Origin: an uncultured Eubacteriales bacterium
Lineage (GTDB): Bacteria; Bacillota; Clostridia; Lachnospirales; CAG-274
Direction: 5' to 3'
Length of the DNA stretch: 24,473 nucleotides
Assembly: GCA_902496345.1 (NCBI GenBank)
Contig: CABVAP010000019.1
Coordinates: forward strand, 1 to 24,473
Shown: positions 7,638 through 16,725 of the stretch, in pieces
How positions within the stretch are numbered: the first letter of the stretch is position 1
Layout: each line of letters begins with the position of its first letter
Translations under genes and position numbers: made by a program
The notes under the pieces: generated by a model
The model's input: only the letters and a program-made list of their open reading frames with translations
Database searches by the model: none
What the model was told of the DNA's origin: nothing

Positions 7638-8641
7638 TTATTGTATCCCCTTTCTTCTTCATATTTTACTATAAAATCCCTGTTAGCTTTTTCATATTCA
7701 TTAAATACTTCTTCATTAAAGTTATCAGGAGAAACTGTTCCCCTATACCATGAACAAGAATTAAAATAAGACTGTAAACTTTCATCAGAAAAAGTTCTTC
7801 CATGACGTGCATAAATCTCATTTCTTGCAACTCTAAGCTGTTCTGGTGTCAAATAGCTTAAATCAGCTTCTGTTAAATATCTCTTATCACTATAAGAAAT
7901 AACATATTCAGAATCTTCAAAAGAACTGTACTGCATGTCATCAAGAATAATTCCATTTGCAATAGCTATTTCTTGAACTCTTTTATTATACTCTCTATAT
8001 TTTGCTGTAATTTCGTCAACTTTTTTTTGTGTTGGATTTTTTTGTAATTCTTCAAGAGCATTCGGGAGATATTCAGAAATTTCAACTCCAAGCTGTTGAT
8101 ACGCTGTTTGAGAATTGTAATCTAAATCATCAATTCTGCCATTTAAAGTAGTCATATTCATAGTAAGTTCTGCAGCAGCTTCTTCATTTTCTTCAGTACT
8201 AACATTTTCTTCTACAGTTTTTCCTATTGAATTTTCTACTTGTACATCAGGCATTATATTTTGACTTTCATTTTTAATATTATTATTTTTTTCATTTGAT
8301 TCATATTTCACTATTTTAGAATTATCATTTTTAAAATCATCATTACTCATTTTTTCATTAGAGTCTTTATAAAAGAAAACACTAGTTCCGACTCCTATTC
8401 CAATCACTAAAAATACTACAATGCAAATAATAATAGGAAATTTACTTTTTGTTTTGCATTGTTCAACTTTATCACAATTAGGAACACTTTCTATTTGTTC
8501 TCTAACCATTGTATTTTTAACACCTCTAAAAATATCGCCAGCACCTTCATTTTCAATTTTATCACTACTTAAATCATGTCCACATTTTTCGCAAAATTTT
8601 GCATTATCCTCATTTTTAAAACCACATTAAGAACAAAACAT
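7634..8641 (-). pseudogene. Zinc-ribbon / YARHG membrane protein with a nonsense codon
   Basis: The frame from ATG 8641 (AGAGGTGAAGGTGT just upstream) to 7634 is 335 codons with one internal TAA at 8629-8627, codon 5. Read through, it starts MFCS-stop-CGFKNEDNAKFCEKCG, a typical zinc ribbon CxxCG...CxxCG whose second cysteine directly follows the stop. Then come a membrane segment (about residues 68-90, FPIIICIVVFLVIGIGVG), a long polar external region, and a C-terminal YARHG domain (ARNEIYARHGRTF, then YFNSCSWYRG). YARHG domains are extracellular modules of unknown ligand, common in Clostridia. An intact 291-aa frame starts at ATG 8509 and keeps membrane and YARHG parts but not the ribbon; its only ribosome-site candidate (AGAGGTG) is 11-12 bases away. 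It may still be made in that shortened form. Confidence 0.8.
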
Positions 8642-8675
8642 ACACCTTCACCTCTTCTTAAAAACAAAACCTCGC

Positions 8676-9401
8676 TTAATTTCCTATATTTTCTAATATT
8701 TTCAAAGCATCATTTATATTATTAGCCTTACCGATTTCAATAATATAAATAATTTTTTCAACAACATTAATCTTCATATATTCCATCGGAATAATATTCT
8801 TAAATCTGTTATTTTCAGGTATATTCCAAAAATTATTAAGTGTATTTTGAAGTTCTTGTTTTTGAAGATTATAACCCTTCATATAATTTTCCAAATAACT
8901 TGATTTTGAAGATTTCTTTTCATCAACAAAACACATTATAAATTGATAAAGCTTATGCCCTACAAAATATCCAACAATAGACAAAAGCACAGCTAAAGCA
9001 AACGTGCTATATTCCGAATTATGAAATAGCTTTGTAAAACCATTATCGTATAAATATCTGTCAGCAAAATCTGACGGACTTTCAAAAAGTTCTTTAAATA
9101 ATTCTATTCCTCCAGAAATTGCTTCATTATCTCCCCTAAAAACTCCAATTATATCTCCAACAATAAAACCAATAAAACAAAATATATTTCTGCCTAACTT
9201 ATCATATTTTTCAGAAATATTTTCTTCAACTTCAGCTCTCACTCTTTCATTTTCTATAATTTTATTTTGCATTTCATCATACAACTTTTCATACTCAACA
9301 ACACATTTTTTCATATCATTTAAAATCTTTAAATTTTCATTTTTTTCAATAATACGCTTATGTTCTATTTCATTCGAATTTTCAATTATATCATTACTCA
9401 T
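8676..9401 (-). CDS. Coiled-coil protein with two membrane segments
   Basis: 241 aa, family not recognised. Residues about 10-70 are charged and helical (a likely coiled coil: KILNDMKKCVVEYEKLYDEM and onward). A hydrophobic segment follows at about 73-90 (IFCFIGFIVGDIIGVF) and a second at about 132-155 (FALAVLLSIVGYFVGHKLYQF), with a loop of about 40 residues between them, so N- and C-termini are probably both cytoplasmic. The C-terminal part is soluble and helical. The start ATG 9401 has GAGGAG about 10 bases upstream. The YARHG gene follows after 34 bases, so they are co-transcribed, while a terminator-like hairpin separates it from the lipoprotein gene upstream. Hairpin-type membrane proteins beside dynamin-like GTPases are plausible membrane partners, but that is inference. 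Confidence 0.75.
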   Translation of the reverse strand: MSNDIIENSNEIEHKRIIEKNENLKILNDMKKCVVEYEKLYDEMQNKIIENERVRAEVEENISEKYDKLGRNIFCFIGFIVGDIIGVFRGDNEAISGGIELFKELFESPSDFADRYLYDNGFTKLFHNSEYSTFALAVLLSIVGYFVGHKLYQFIMCFVDEKKSSKSSYLENYMKGYNLQKQELQNTLNNFWNIPENNRFKNIIPMEYMKINVVEKIIYIIEIGKANNINDALKILENIGN

Positions 9402-9458
9402 AATTACACACTCCTCATTATTTAAATAAATAAACTTTCCAAATATTAATTATAAAAA

Positions 9459-9506
9459 TAAAAATCAACTTTTTAGTTTTTATTTCCAACAAAAAGTTGA
9501 TTTTTA
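9459..9506. terminator. Strong bidirectional terminator-like hairpin
   Basis: A perfect 16-bp stem (9459-9474 with 9491-9506, arm containing AAAAATCAACTTTTT) has a 16-base loop and T-rich tails on both strands. It ends the lipoprotein transcript and splits the locus into two units, or attenuates read-through. Confidence 0.75.
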
Positions 9507-9564
9507 TTTTTTAATTTAACTTTAATGTAAACAAACAAAATATATCATATCACTAAAAATATTA

Positions 9565-9880
9565 TTAATACATAACATCTTCAAGATCATCTAATATATC
9601 ATTAAATTCATTTACAAGCTCATTATAATCTCCAGTTTTTTCAGCTTTAATTTCCAATTTATAGAGATCTTCAATTTTACCATTAATTTCTTCAAGTGCT
9701 TCAACTGCATCTTCATCAGAAACCAATCTTGAAGTTGAAAAAAACTTCTGAGTAAGTTCTTCATACCTATTTAATGCTCTTTCATAATCGTATTTTGTTT
9801 TTGCTGCTTTTGATAAACAACCTCCTAAAATAGAAATTGTTAATAAACTTGTTACACACATTAAAAAAATTTTTTTTCAT
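9565..9880 (-). pseudogene. Small lipoprotein with an A8T7 frameshift in its signal peptide
   Basis: The open part (98 aa from ATG 9861) reads MCVTSLLTISILGGC, a lipobox LGGC without any positive charge before it, then about 80 acidic helical residues. The good ribosome site (GAAGGAG) instead serves ATG 9880, which reads ATG, eight A, seven T, AATGTG and is out of frame with the lipoprotein by one base. Removing one base from either run gives MKKN/IFLMCVTSLLTISILGGC, a textbook lipoprotein signal peptide. So the gene was built to start at 9880, and the homopolymer junction (9863-9877) is shifted by one, through mutation, slipped-strand phase variation or a sequencing error. The role is unknown; it is a short acidic lipoprotein on the outer face of the membrane. 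Confidence 0.75.
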
Positions 9881-9976
9881 TTGTAATCTCTCCTTCACAT
9901 ATAGATATAATTTATTTTAACAGGAGCACCCCTATTAATTTTTTTACTGTCAACTGTAATAATCATCTTATTATAA

Positions 9977-11536
9977 TTAGCCTGCCATAAGATCTTCTCC
10001 TGTTTTTATAAGCTTTCCTTTTACAGCAGTATATTTTTCTATAACTCCTTTAGATGTATTTTCTTTTCCAATTTCAATAAATCGCATATTAGTATTATTA
10101 TAGTCCCAGCCATAAACTGCACCAATTATTTTTTCTTTTTTATTGTTTGCAATATCATAATAATACATAGTTTTAATATTAGCATTATCAAAATAATAAA
10201 TATCTTCTCCAAAGAAGTTAGCAGATTCTACATTTTCAGCAACTAAAGTTTCTTTAATATCCCCAGATATAGATGCAACATATAATTTACCGTTCTTTAT
10301 ATAACAATACTTATCTTGCCATCTATCAAACCCTGTAATTCCTGATACAAGAACTTTTGTTTCACTATTAATATCATTTATATTTTCATAATACTTAATA
10401 GATTTATTTTCTAAAGTCAAAATACTTTCTCCATAGGAATAAAATGTTGAAACATTAGTCGCAAACTGACTTAAATCATTACCATCATAAACATAAATAG
10501 TATTATCTGAAAAAAATCTTACATTTTTTATATCATCTGTATTTAAAATTGTTTCATTTATGTAAATACTTCCTTCTACATAAAAACTTCTATCTACTCT
10601 ATCTGTTCTATACAATAAAGGTTGTGTACAAATATCTGCTGAAATATGTTTTTTTCCAACTTCAATTATATGCGTGCTATTTTCATCTGTTACTATAACA
10701 CTACTTTCATTTTCCAAAAGAGTAAATTTTAAAGAATAAAAATTAATATTTTCTTTTATTAATTCTGCACCAACATATAAATCACAGGTATCATAAAAAA
10801 ATTCTCCATCTGCTTCCGAATATTGCCCATCTTTTTTATATATAGAAATAATTGTTCCATCATTTAATATTATAACTGGCTGACTATAAGAAGGATTCGT
10901 CTTATTTCCATTCACATCAACAATATATGATGCCCCTGAAATATTAGTTTTTTTATAGGCAACAACACCATTATTATTAATACAAACTGGTTCAGCATTA
11001 TCTGCAACATAAACTTTTTCTTTTGTTTCTAAATTATATTTATATAAAACATTGTCTAAATCAACATATGCAATCCATCTCAAATCAACACTTCCTACAT
11101 ATGAACTCCCACTTAATATTCTTTCTGTGGTTTCACCATTATTATAAAATATTGAATTACCATCTTTATAAATCAATTTAGAAAAATCATTACTAATTGT
11201 ATATTTCACAGAACCCACAACTTGTTCCAATTCGCCATTTTTTAATATTGCAATTCCATTGTCATTATTAAAAACAGTCAACATTTTATCACTTTCAATT
11301 ATTTTATTTTCTAAATTTGTATTTTCACTCTCATCACCACTAACCAATGGACTATCTACTGTTGCTTTTTTACTAAAAATAAAAATTATAATAACCAAAG
11401 AAATAATTCCCAATAAACATATGGGTATAATAATATTTTTTTTAGATTTTTTTATACCAGTTGACAGATTTTCACCTTGGCAGTCGCATTTTTCTTTATC
11501 AGTTAATTCTTTACCACAATTTCTGCAAAATTTCAT
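9977..11536 (-). CDS. Zinc-ribbon, membrane-anchored beta-propeller-like protein
   Basis: About 519 aa from ATG 11536 (MKFCRNCGKEL), where such zinc-ribbon proteins normally begin. The upstream TTG at 11572 would add 12 residues in front of the ribosome-site-like GGAGG (11555-11551), so I reject it. Domains: zinc ribbon CRNCG...KCDC (residues 3-21), basic stretch, one membrane segment (about 36-58, IIIPICLLGIISLVIIIFIF), then about 450 residues outside. The outer part consists of recurring short beta motifs such as GNSIFYNN, NVLYKYNLETK, NGKLYVAS and EDIYYFDN, typical of DUF5050- or TolB-like propellers that bind ligands or proteins. It follows the 235-aa zinc-ribbon gene by 52 bases. It is probably a sensor or scaffold with an inside metal-binding knob. 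Confidence 0.8.
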   Translation of the reverse strand: MKFCRNCGKELTDKEKCDCQGENLSTGIKKSKKNIIIPICLLGIISLVIIIFIFSKKATVDSPLVSGDESENTNLENKIIESDKMLTVFNNDNGIAILKNGELEQVVGSVKYTISNDFSKLIYKDGNSIFYNNGETTERILSGSSYVGSVDLRWIAYVDLDNVLYKYNLETKEKVYVADNAEPVCINNNGVVAYKKTNISGASYIVDVNGNKTNPSYSQPVIILNDGTIISIYKKDGQYSEADGEFFYDTCDLYVGAELIKENINFYSLKFTLLENESSVIVTDENSTHIIEVGKKHISADICTQPLLYRTDRVDRSFYVEGSIYINETILNTDDIKNVRFFSDNTIYVYDGNDLSQFATNVSTFYSYGESILTLENKSIKYYENINDINSETKVLVSGITGFDRWQDKYCYIKNGKLYVASISGDIKETLVAENVESANFFGEDIYYFDNANIKTMYYYDIANNKKEKIIGAVYGWDYNNTNMRFIEIGKENTSKGVIEKYTAVKGKLIKTGEDLMAG

Positions 11537-11588
11537 AATCCTATCATTCTCCTCCAATTTATTATTTTTCAAAAAATATTAAACAACT

Positions 11589-12296
11589 TTATCTTATATT
11601 TACCATTCTCATAATATCTCGTTTAAAATTTTCAGCTGTCATATTATCAGTTGAAAACATATTTACAGTCACTCCATTTTTTTGAGTAATTTGTATTTTT
11701 GTATATAAACCTAAATAGATACATAATGCTGTTACTAAAAAACTTGCCGGATTAAGCAAAGCTGCAACTCCAGATATTACTGCAAGAATTATATGATATA
11801 CGGATATATTCTTTGATAATTGAATTGACAAAATATCTTCTGTAATTACTACAGGAGCAACATTCTTCCTTTTAGGATGAATATCAATAAAAATACGATC
11901 TTTTGCTATTTCGACCTGACTTCTAATACGACTATCAAAAAAAGCTAACATATTCATTCCCCAAGGCGAATTAAATGTATATTTTTTTCCTATCAAATCA
12001 TCTGCAGAATTAATTTCAATATTTTTATTACTATTAATATTGCTTTCTTGTTTCTGTTGAACAGCCTGTCCATTATTCATATTACTTACAGCTGTTAAGT
12101 TACTTCCATTATTCACAGTATTTATATTATTGATTTCAGTAGTTTGACTATTAGTTTTATTCAAATTTATAGTATTCATATTATTTGAATTATTAATATC
12201 ATTTATCTCATTCAACTCATCATTAACCTCAGTATCACAGTACGGACAACATAAAACATCATCTGGAATTACCATACTACAATTTTTACAGTTCAT
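11589..12296 (-). CDS. Zinc-ribbon protein with Asn-rich linker and membrane segments
   Basis: 235 aa. An N-terminal zinc ribbon, CKNC...CPYC (residues 3-20), is followed by about 70 residues of asparagine-rich linker (NNSNNMNTINLNKTNS and similar). Then comes a folded C-terminal part with a beta-rich stretch (about 100-165, GKKYTFNSPWGMNML, RIFIDIHP) and a hydrophobic hairpin (about 168-200, VYHIILAVISGVAALL, FLVTALCIYLGLY), ending in another beta stretch and helix. I do not recognise the domain; a PH-like membrane fold is possible. AGAGGGG lies about 8 bases before ATG 12296. It lies between two other zinc-ribbon genes with gaps of 38 and 52 bases, so it is in the same operon. Confidence 0.8.
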   Translation of the reverse strand: MNCKNCSMVIPDDVLCCPYCDTEVNDELNEINDINNSNNMNTINLNKTNSQTTEINNINTVNNGSNLTAVSNMNNGQAVQQKQESNINSNKNIEINSADDLIGKKYTFNSPWGMNMLAFFDSRIRSQVEIAKDRIFIDIHPKRKNVAPVVITEDILSIQLSKNISVYHIILAVISGVAALLNPASFLVTALCIYLGLYTKIQITQKNGVTVNMFSTDNMTAENFKRDIMRMVNIR

Positions 12297-12334
12297 AACA
12301 TTACCCCTCTCTAATAACTTAAATTTATTTTTCC

Positions 12335-13255
12335 TTAGTAAACATTTATTTTATATCCTTGTTTATGGCAATTTCTTGCATATGTACACATTAAACCAAG
12401 CATAATTCCCACTTCTTCATTTGTACACCCTACATCATCAATATCCATATCAACATCATCATTAAAATACCAACTTCCACCAAGATTAAGTTTATGCATA
12501 GAATATATCAATTCATAATCTACGTATCTAATTTTTCTCTTTTTCAAAATATACAAACGTTTGTTAGTAATTATATGACCAACCTCTCCCACATTCGAAA
12601 AAATAGAATTATCCTTATAAAGTATAATTTTTTCATTTTTTCGCAATAGGTCTTGTATTTTCAAAGAAATCTTTTGCAACAAATCATCTTTAATCCCCTG
12701 CATAGCTATATATTCATTTTTTCTTGCATACATTGATAATTCCTCAATATATTGATCTTCAGACCAATTATTATTTATTCTTTCAACTAATTCATTCCAA
12801 GAAGTTATCCCAGCTTTTCCAAATGACTTTGCATGCAAACGAAATAATTTAAATGCTAAAAGATCTTCGTCTTTCATTTCAGCAATATTTTCAATTACTT
12901 TTTCATTATTAATCTTATATTCTTTAATTTCGCTAATGACATTATCAACAACCAAATTTTTAGTGTTATTTGAACCATTATTTAAAACAACATTATTATT
13001 ACTATTTGCAACATTATCAATAAAATCATGTTCAACATTATTTACAACAGCATCATTAATGCTGTTTTCAACCTTATTATCAGTTGTTCCAACCTTATTA
13101 CCACATTCATAACAAAATTTTGCATTAGCAGCAAGCTGTGATCCACATTTAATACACCTACTATCTAATTTAGTTCCACATTGTGAACAAAATTTATTTT
13201 TACGAACTTCAGCTCCACAATTAGAACATATTGTCGTTTCTATTTTATTTTGCAT
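12335..13255 (-). CDS. Double zinc-ribbon protein with C-terminal PH-like domain
   Basis: 306 aa. Two zinc ribbons in tandem (CSNCG...CSQCG at about 9-26 and CIKCG...CYECG at about 34-51) form a DZR-type module. Next is an Asn/Val-rich linker (about 60-110), a helical region (LFRLHAKSFGKAGITSWNEL), and a C-terminal part with LRKNEKIILYKDN...GHIITNKRLYILKKRKIRYVDY, which resembles bacterial PH or GRAM-like domains (the TNKRLYI strand is typical). Such domains often bind lipids or proteins. GGGGAGG lies before ATG 13255. It is the first gene after the three GTPases and may have its own promoter at 13294-13321. No membrane segment is seen. It is a probable adaptor between GTPases and membrane; this role is inferred. 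Confidence 0.8.
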   Translation of the reverse strand: MQNKIETTICSNCGAEVRKNKFCSQCGTKLDSRCIKCGSQLAANAKFCYECGNKVGTTDNKVENSINDAVVNNVEHDFIDNVANSNNNVVLNNGSNNTKNLVVDNVISEIKEYKINNEKVIENIAEMKDEDLLAFKLFRLHAKSFGKAGITSWNELVERINNNWSEDQYIEELSMYARKNEYIAMQGIKDDLLQKISLKIQDLLRKNEKIILYKDNSIFSNVGEVGHIITNKRLYILKKRKIRYVDYELIYSMHKLNLGGSWYFNDDVDMDIDDVGCTNEEVGIMLGLMCTYARNCHKQGYKINVY

Positions 13256-13293
13256 ATAAAAACCTCCCCTTTTTATTTAAAAATAATACTTAT

Positions 13294-13321
13294 AATATAA
13301 GCTAAATTTAAGAAATGTCAT
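13294..13321 (-). promoter_or_regulatory. Possible internal promoter for the zinc-ribbon genes
   Basis: On the minus strand ATGACA (13321-13316), a 16-base gap and TATATT (13299-13294) lie 40-65 bases before the DZR gene, in the widest gap (103 bases) of the operon. Confidence 0.4.
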
Positions 13322-13358
13322 TAAATGTAAATATACAAATTTTATATGTTCCGTTATA

Positions 13359-14957
13359 TTAATCCATCAATTGTAATTTAATTGAATTTAATTCATTTTC
13401 AATATTAGCAATAACGTCTATACATCTATTAAATTCTTCAATTTCAACTTTATTAGAAGATAAAATATTATCAATTTGTTTTTTTATTTGATTATAGACA
13501 TCATTAATTTCTTTTTTAGCAATATTAATAACTTCTTCTTCAAAATTATGTAATTTAATATTTATTTCACTTCTAATTTCTTGTATTGCATTAAGTCGTT
13601 TATTGAAATTTTCAGCTTGAATTCTATTATTTTCATCTATTTGTTTTTGCATAGCCTCAATATTATATTTTTTTTGTCCATTGCCTTTAAATAATTTATA
13701 TATATACTTTAATATTGTTCCTGGTGGAATTGGAATTGGAACTGGACTCGGAATTGGAGCTGGAATTGGAACATTTACTATAATGTCAATTAATTTTTCA
13801 AAATTTGATTCTTCTTCCGTAGATTCTAAAATTTCAATATTATTAATCTCTTTAACAGGCTCATATTGAATATTTTTTGATTTTAAATCCATATTAAGTT
13901 TCACTTCTTCAAATATCAAATTAATATCAACATTACATTCATTAACAAAATTTGTGCAAAGTTCATTAATTATATTACTTACTTTTTTAGAAAGTTCATC
14001 TTGAAGATTTTGAAAATCTTCTCTTCCAGATATAACTGAATTATAAATTAAATCCTTATATCTTCGTATATTAGAACTTATTTGACTTTCTATCATTGTA
14101 AGACTATCTATTCGTTTTTCAGAAATTTCACTTATATGATCAACAATTTGTTCTCCCTCTTTTTCTTCTATTAATTTTTTTATACTTCGCTTAAATAAAT
14201 CAATTTTATCCAAAATACTCTTTACAGGATTTATCAATATTTTTATACCTGAAACATTTTTCAAAGCCTCATTTATCATAATTTCAAGATCATTTATTCG
14301 ACTAACTTCTTTTAATAGTTTTTTTCCTTCTTCTTTACCTTTAAAAGCTGTTTTTGCATCTATATCAATAAACTCATATTTATCAATAACAGCATCTATA
14401 TTTTTATTATTAGCAGCTTTAATAATATTCTTACTGATTTTATTTCTAATACTATCTACAGCTTCTTTATCACTATCTTGTTTTTTATTTAAAACAATAA
14501 TTAAAGGCTTTTTATTATATATAATTTCAACAATTTCATTAGCAATAAGACTGCTATCAAAATCATCACTATCTGAAATTACAAACATAATAACATCATG
14601 TTTTTCAAGTTCTTTTTGTGAAATTTTCAAATCTGACTCTGGACCATTTATCCCCGGGGTATCAACTAAATCAAAGTTTTGCCAACGATAACTTGTCACT
14701 TTATGTGTTTCTGGTACATCTGCAACACTTGCTTTTTTAGTTCCAAATATAGCATTAAGTAACGTACTCTTGCCTGCATTATAAACACCATAAAACATTA
14801 AACTTGGTTCTACTTTGTCAAGCATTTCATTAATATCATTAAATTCTTCATCAAAATTAAAATAAATTTTCAATTTTTCATTAAGTATTTTTAATTCATT
14901 GATTTTATCAATTATTTTACCCTTGTAATCAACTATTTTACTATTATCATAATTCAT
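13359..14957 (-). CDS. Dynamin-like GTPase with proline-alternating membrane motif
   Basis: 532 aa. The GTPase domain is N-terminal: G1 GVYNAGKS (57-64), a likely switch Thr near 84-88, G3 DTPG (99-102) and a shifted G4, NKKQD (157-161), with one residue more than NKxD. Long helices (about 240-380) suggest a dynamin-type stalk. Near residues 393-412 is VPIPAPIPSPVPIPIPPG, prolines alternating with small or hydrophobic residues, followed by TILKYIYKLF and then more coiled coil. It sits where bacterial dynamin-like proteins carry the membrane-binding paddle. The start ATG 14957 has GGGGGG/AAGGG upstream. It is third in a row of three GTPases, 21 bases behind the second. Family knowledge predicts GTP-driven membrane binding, tubulation or fusion. 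Confidence 0.87.
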   Translation of the reverse strand: MNYDNSKIVDYKGKIIDKINELKILNEKLKIYFNFDEEFNDINEMLDKVEPSLMFYGVYNAGKSTLLNAIFGTKKASVADVPETHKVTSYRWQNFDLVDTPGINGPESDLKISQKELEKHDVIMFVISDSDDFDSSLIANEIVEIIYNKKPLIIVLNKKQDSDKEAVDSIRNKISKNIIKAANNKNIDAVIDKYEFIDIDAKTAFKGKEEGKKLLKEVSRINDLEIMINEALKNVSGIKILINPVKSILDKIDLFKRSIKKLIEEKEGEQIVDHISEISEKRIDSLTMIESQISSNIRRYKDLIYNSVISGREDFQNLQDELSKKVSNIINELCTNFVNECNVDINLIFEEVKLNMDLKSKNIQYEPVKEINNIEILESTEEESNFEKLIDIIVNVPIPAPIPSPVPIPIPPGTILKYIYKLFKGNGQKKYNIEAMQKQIDENNRIQAENFNKRLNAIQEIRSEINIKLHNFEEEVINIAKKEINDVYNQIKKQIDNILSSNKVEIEEFNRCIDVIANIENELNSIKLQLMD

Positions 14958-14978
14958 ATACCCTTCCCCCCTAAATAG

Positions 14979-16709
14979 TTAAATATATTCCTTCTGTAAA
15001 TTATTTTCTAATAAATTAATTTTATCTATAAATAAATTTGCTATTTCTTTTTCTCTTTCAAAATAAGCGGTTGCTATATTTTCAAGGTGATTCTCCACAA
15101 TAACTTGTAAATCTTTGTTTAATACAGAAAAAATATCATCAATTACAGTTGATGAATTATCACCTATTTTAACAGTCTTAGTTACAGTTGTTTCTTTCGT
15201 TTTTACTGTTGTAAACTTTTTCCCAAAAAAAGATTGAACCTTTTCAATCAAACCACTTGGTGCTCGTCCAACTTCTTTTAAATAGTACTGAGTATAAGAA
15301 ACATTTTCATACTTACCTTTTATATTTGCATCTATATTTATATCAAGTTCAGAAATTCTTTCAACCTCATAATTTCTGATTATAGATGTAATTTTACTTT
15401 GCAATATTTCATTATAATTTTTAATTATTATTTTTCTAATTTCTTCAGATAAATTAATAACCTTTTCATTTGAATTATCATCAATATTTAAGGCCTCTTT
15501 TGAAATCAAATTATCAATCTCTGACATTGAGCGAGTTCTTGTACTATTAGCTATAGATTTTTTCAAATCTACAATTTCAGAAATTTTCATATCAATATTC
15601 TTAATAATATCTAAAAAAACCGTCTTTATTTTATTTAATCCCTCAACTTGATCATTTCCATTAATAACTTCGTCAATCAAAGAATTAACTCTTTGTTTAG
15701 GTGCATTCATTTTTAATTCAATAGCTTCTTCATCTAATAATTGACCCAATTTTTTATAAAACAAATTATATCCACTTTGAATAAATTTTTCATAACTATC
15801 ATTATTTATTGCCTCTTTTGATAATGCTGTACTTAAACTAACACTATCAACACTTTGAGCATAATTTAACTTATTACCAGACAAAAAAACTTCTTTCACA
15901 TAATTTTCTTGACTCTGCCTATCTTTATCACTTTTTGGTACCATAACTTTTATTATCTTGTCATCAACTTCATCTTTTTCAATCTTATCCGATTTATTAA
16001 TTACTACTAACAATGGCTTTTTACTCTGTATTAATCTACTAATCTCCAAATATTCATCATATTTTGCTGGAGATGCTGATGTTGTAACAAATAAAACCAA
16101 ATCTGCATATTCTACATATTTTTTAGCAAGTTCTTCATTTTCAGAATTAATTGAATGTATTCCTGGAGAATCAACCCAAGTCAAACCATCTTTTATAGTA
16201 TAATATTGAATAGTAGTTGTTTCTTCTACATTATTTTCTCTAAATTTTCGTTCATCTAATTCAATAGGTTCTTTTAAACTTCCCTCAGCCATATCATAAG
16301 TAAAAAAACGAGGTATATCATTTTCATTTTTAGTTATATAATAATCACTTTGTGCAATAAAATTTCCGATTGAGCTTTTCCCAACATTAACATTACCAAA
16401 TACAACAAACAATACAGAAGTTTCAAATTTATTTATAAACTCTTTGCCATTTATATATGAATTAATAGCTTTTAACCAAATCTCACTCTTTTTTTTATAA
16501 TGATATATAGTTTCTTCAAGTATTTTAGCAAATTCATTCTCATTGTTTTCAATTTTTATCAAATTAATTTCATTATTAAAACTTTCAATATAACTATGTA
16601 TTTTTTTATCAGCATCAATAACTTTTTTTGAAATATGTGATATTTTTTCACCCGCTATTTTTATTTTATTTAAAAATATATCAATTTCATTTTGCATTTC
16701 AGAATTCAT
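14979..16709 (-). CDS. Dynamin-like GTPase, middle member of the trio
   Basis: 576 aa. A helical N-terminal region of about 100 residues precedes the GTPase domain: G1 GNVNVGKS (105-112), switch Thr region VEETTTIQ (161-168), G3 DSPG (180-183) and canonical G4 NKSD (238-241). It has the only orthodox G4 of the trio. The long helical C-terminal half includes a basic, Thr/Lys-rich stretch around 490-515 (VQSFFGKKFTTVKTKETT) that could touch membrane. No membrane-spanning segment is seen. The ribosome site before ATG 16709 is weak (GAGTGGTG). It lies 16 bases behind the first GTPase gene, suggesting coupling. Paired dynamin-like GTPases encoded side by side commonly form hetero-oligomers; three in tandem is less usual. 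Confidence 0.87.
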   Translation of the reverse strand: MNSEMQNEIDIFLNKIKIAGEKISHISKKVIDADKKIHSYIESFNNEINLIKIENNENEFAKILEETIYHYKKKSEIWLKAINSYINGKEFINKFETSVLFVVFGNVNVGKSSIGNFIAQSDYYITKNENDIPRFFTYDMAEGSLKEPIELDERKFRENNVEETTTIQYYTIKDGLTWVDSPGIHSINSENEELAKKYVEYADLVLFVTTSASPAKYDEYLEISRLIQSKKPLLVVINKSDKIEKDEVDDKIIKVMVPKSDKDRQSQENYVKEVFLSGNKLNYAQSVDSVSLSTALSKEAINNDSYEKFIQSGYNLFYKKLGQLLDEEAIELKMNAPKQRVNSLIDEVINGNDQVEGLNKIKTVFLDIIKNIDMKISEIVDLKKSIANSTRTRSMSEIDNLISKEALNIDDNSNEKVINLSEEIRKIIIKNYNEILQSKITSIIRNYEVERISELDINIDANIKGKYENVSYTQYYLKEVGRAPSGLIEKVQSFFGKKFTTVKTKETTVTKTVKIGDNSSTVIDDIFSVLNKDLQVIVENHLENIATAYFEREKEIANLFIDKINLLENNLQKEYI

Positions 16710-16725
16710 AAATTCACCACTCTCT

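Noticed and set aside
9901..9976. TTGACA at 9953-9948 as a promoter for the small lipoprotein
   Set aside because: The sequence 16-18 bases downstream (GGTGCT region) is nothing like a -10 box.
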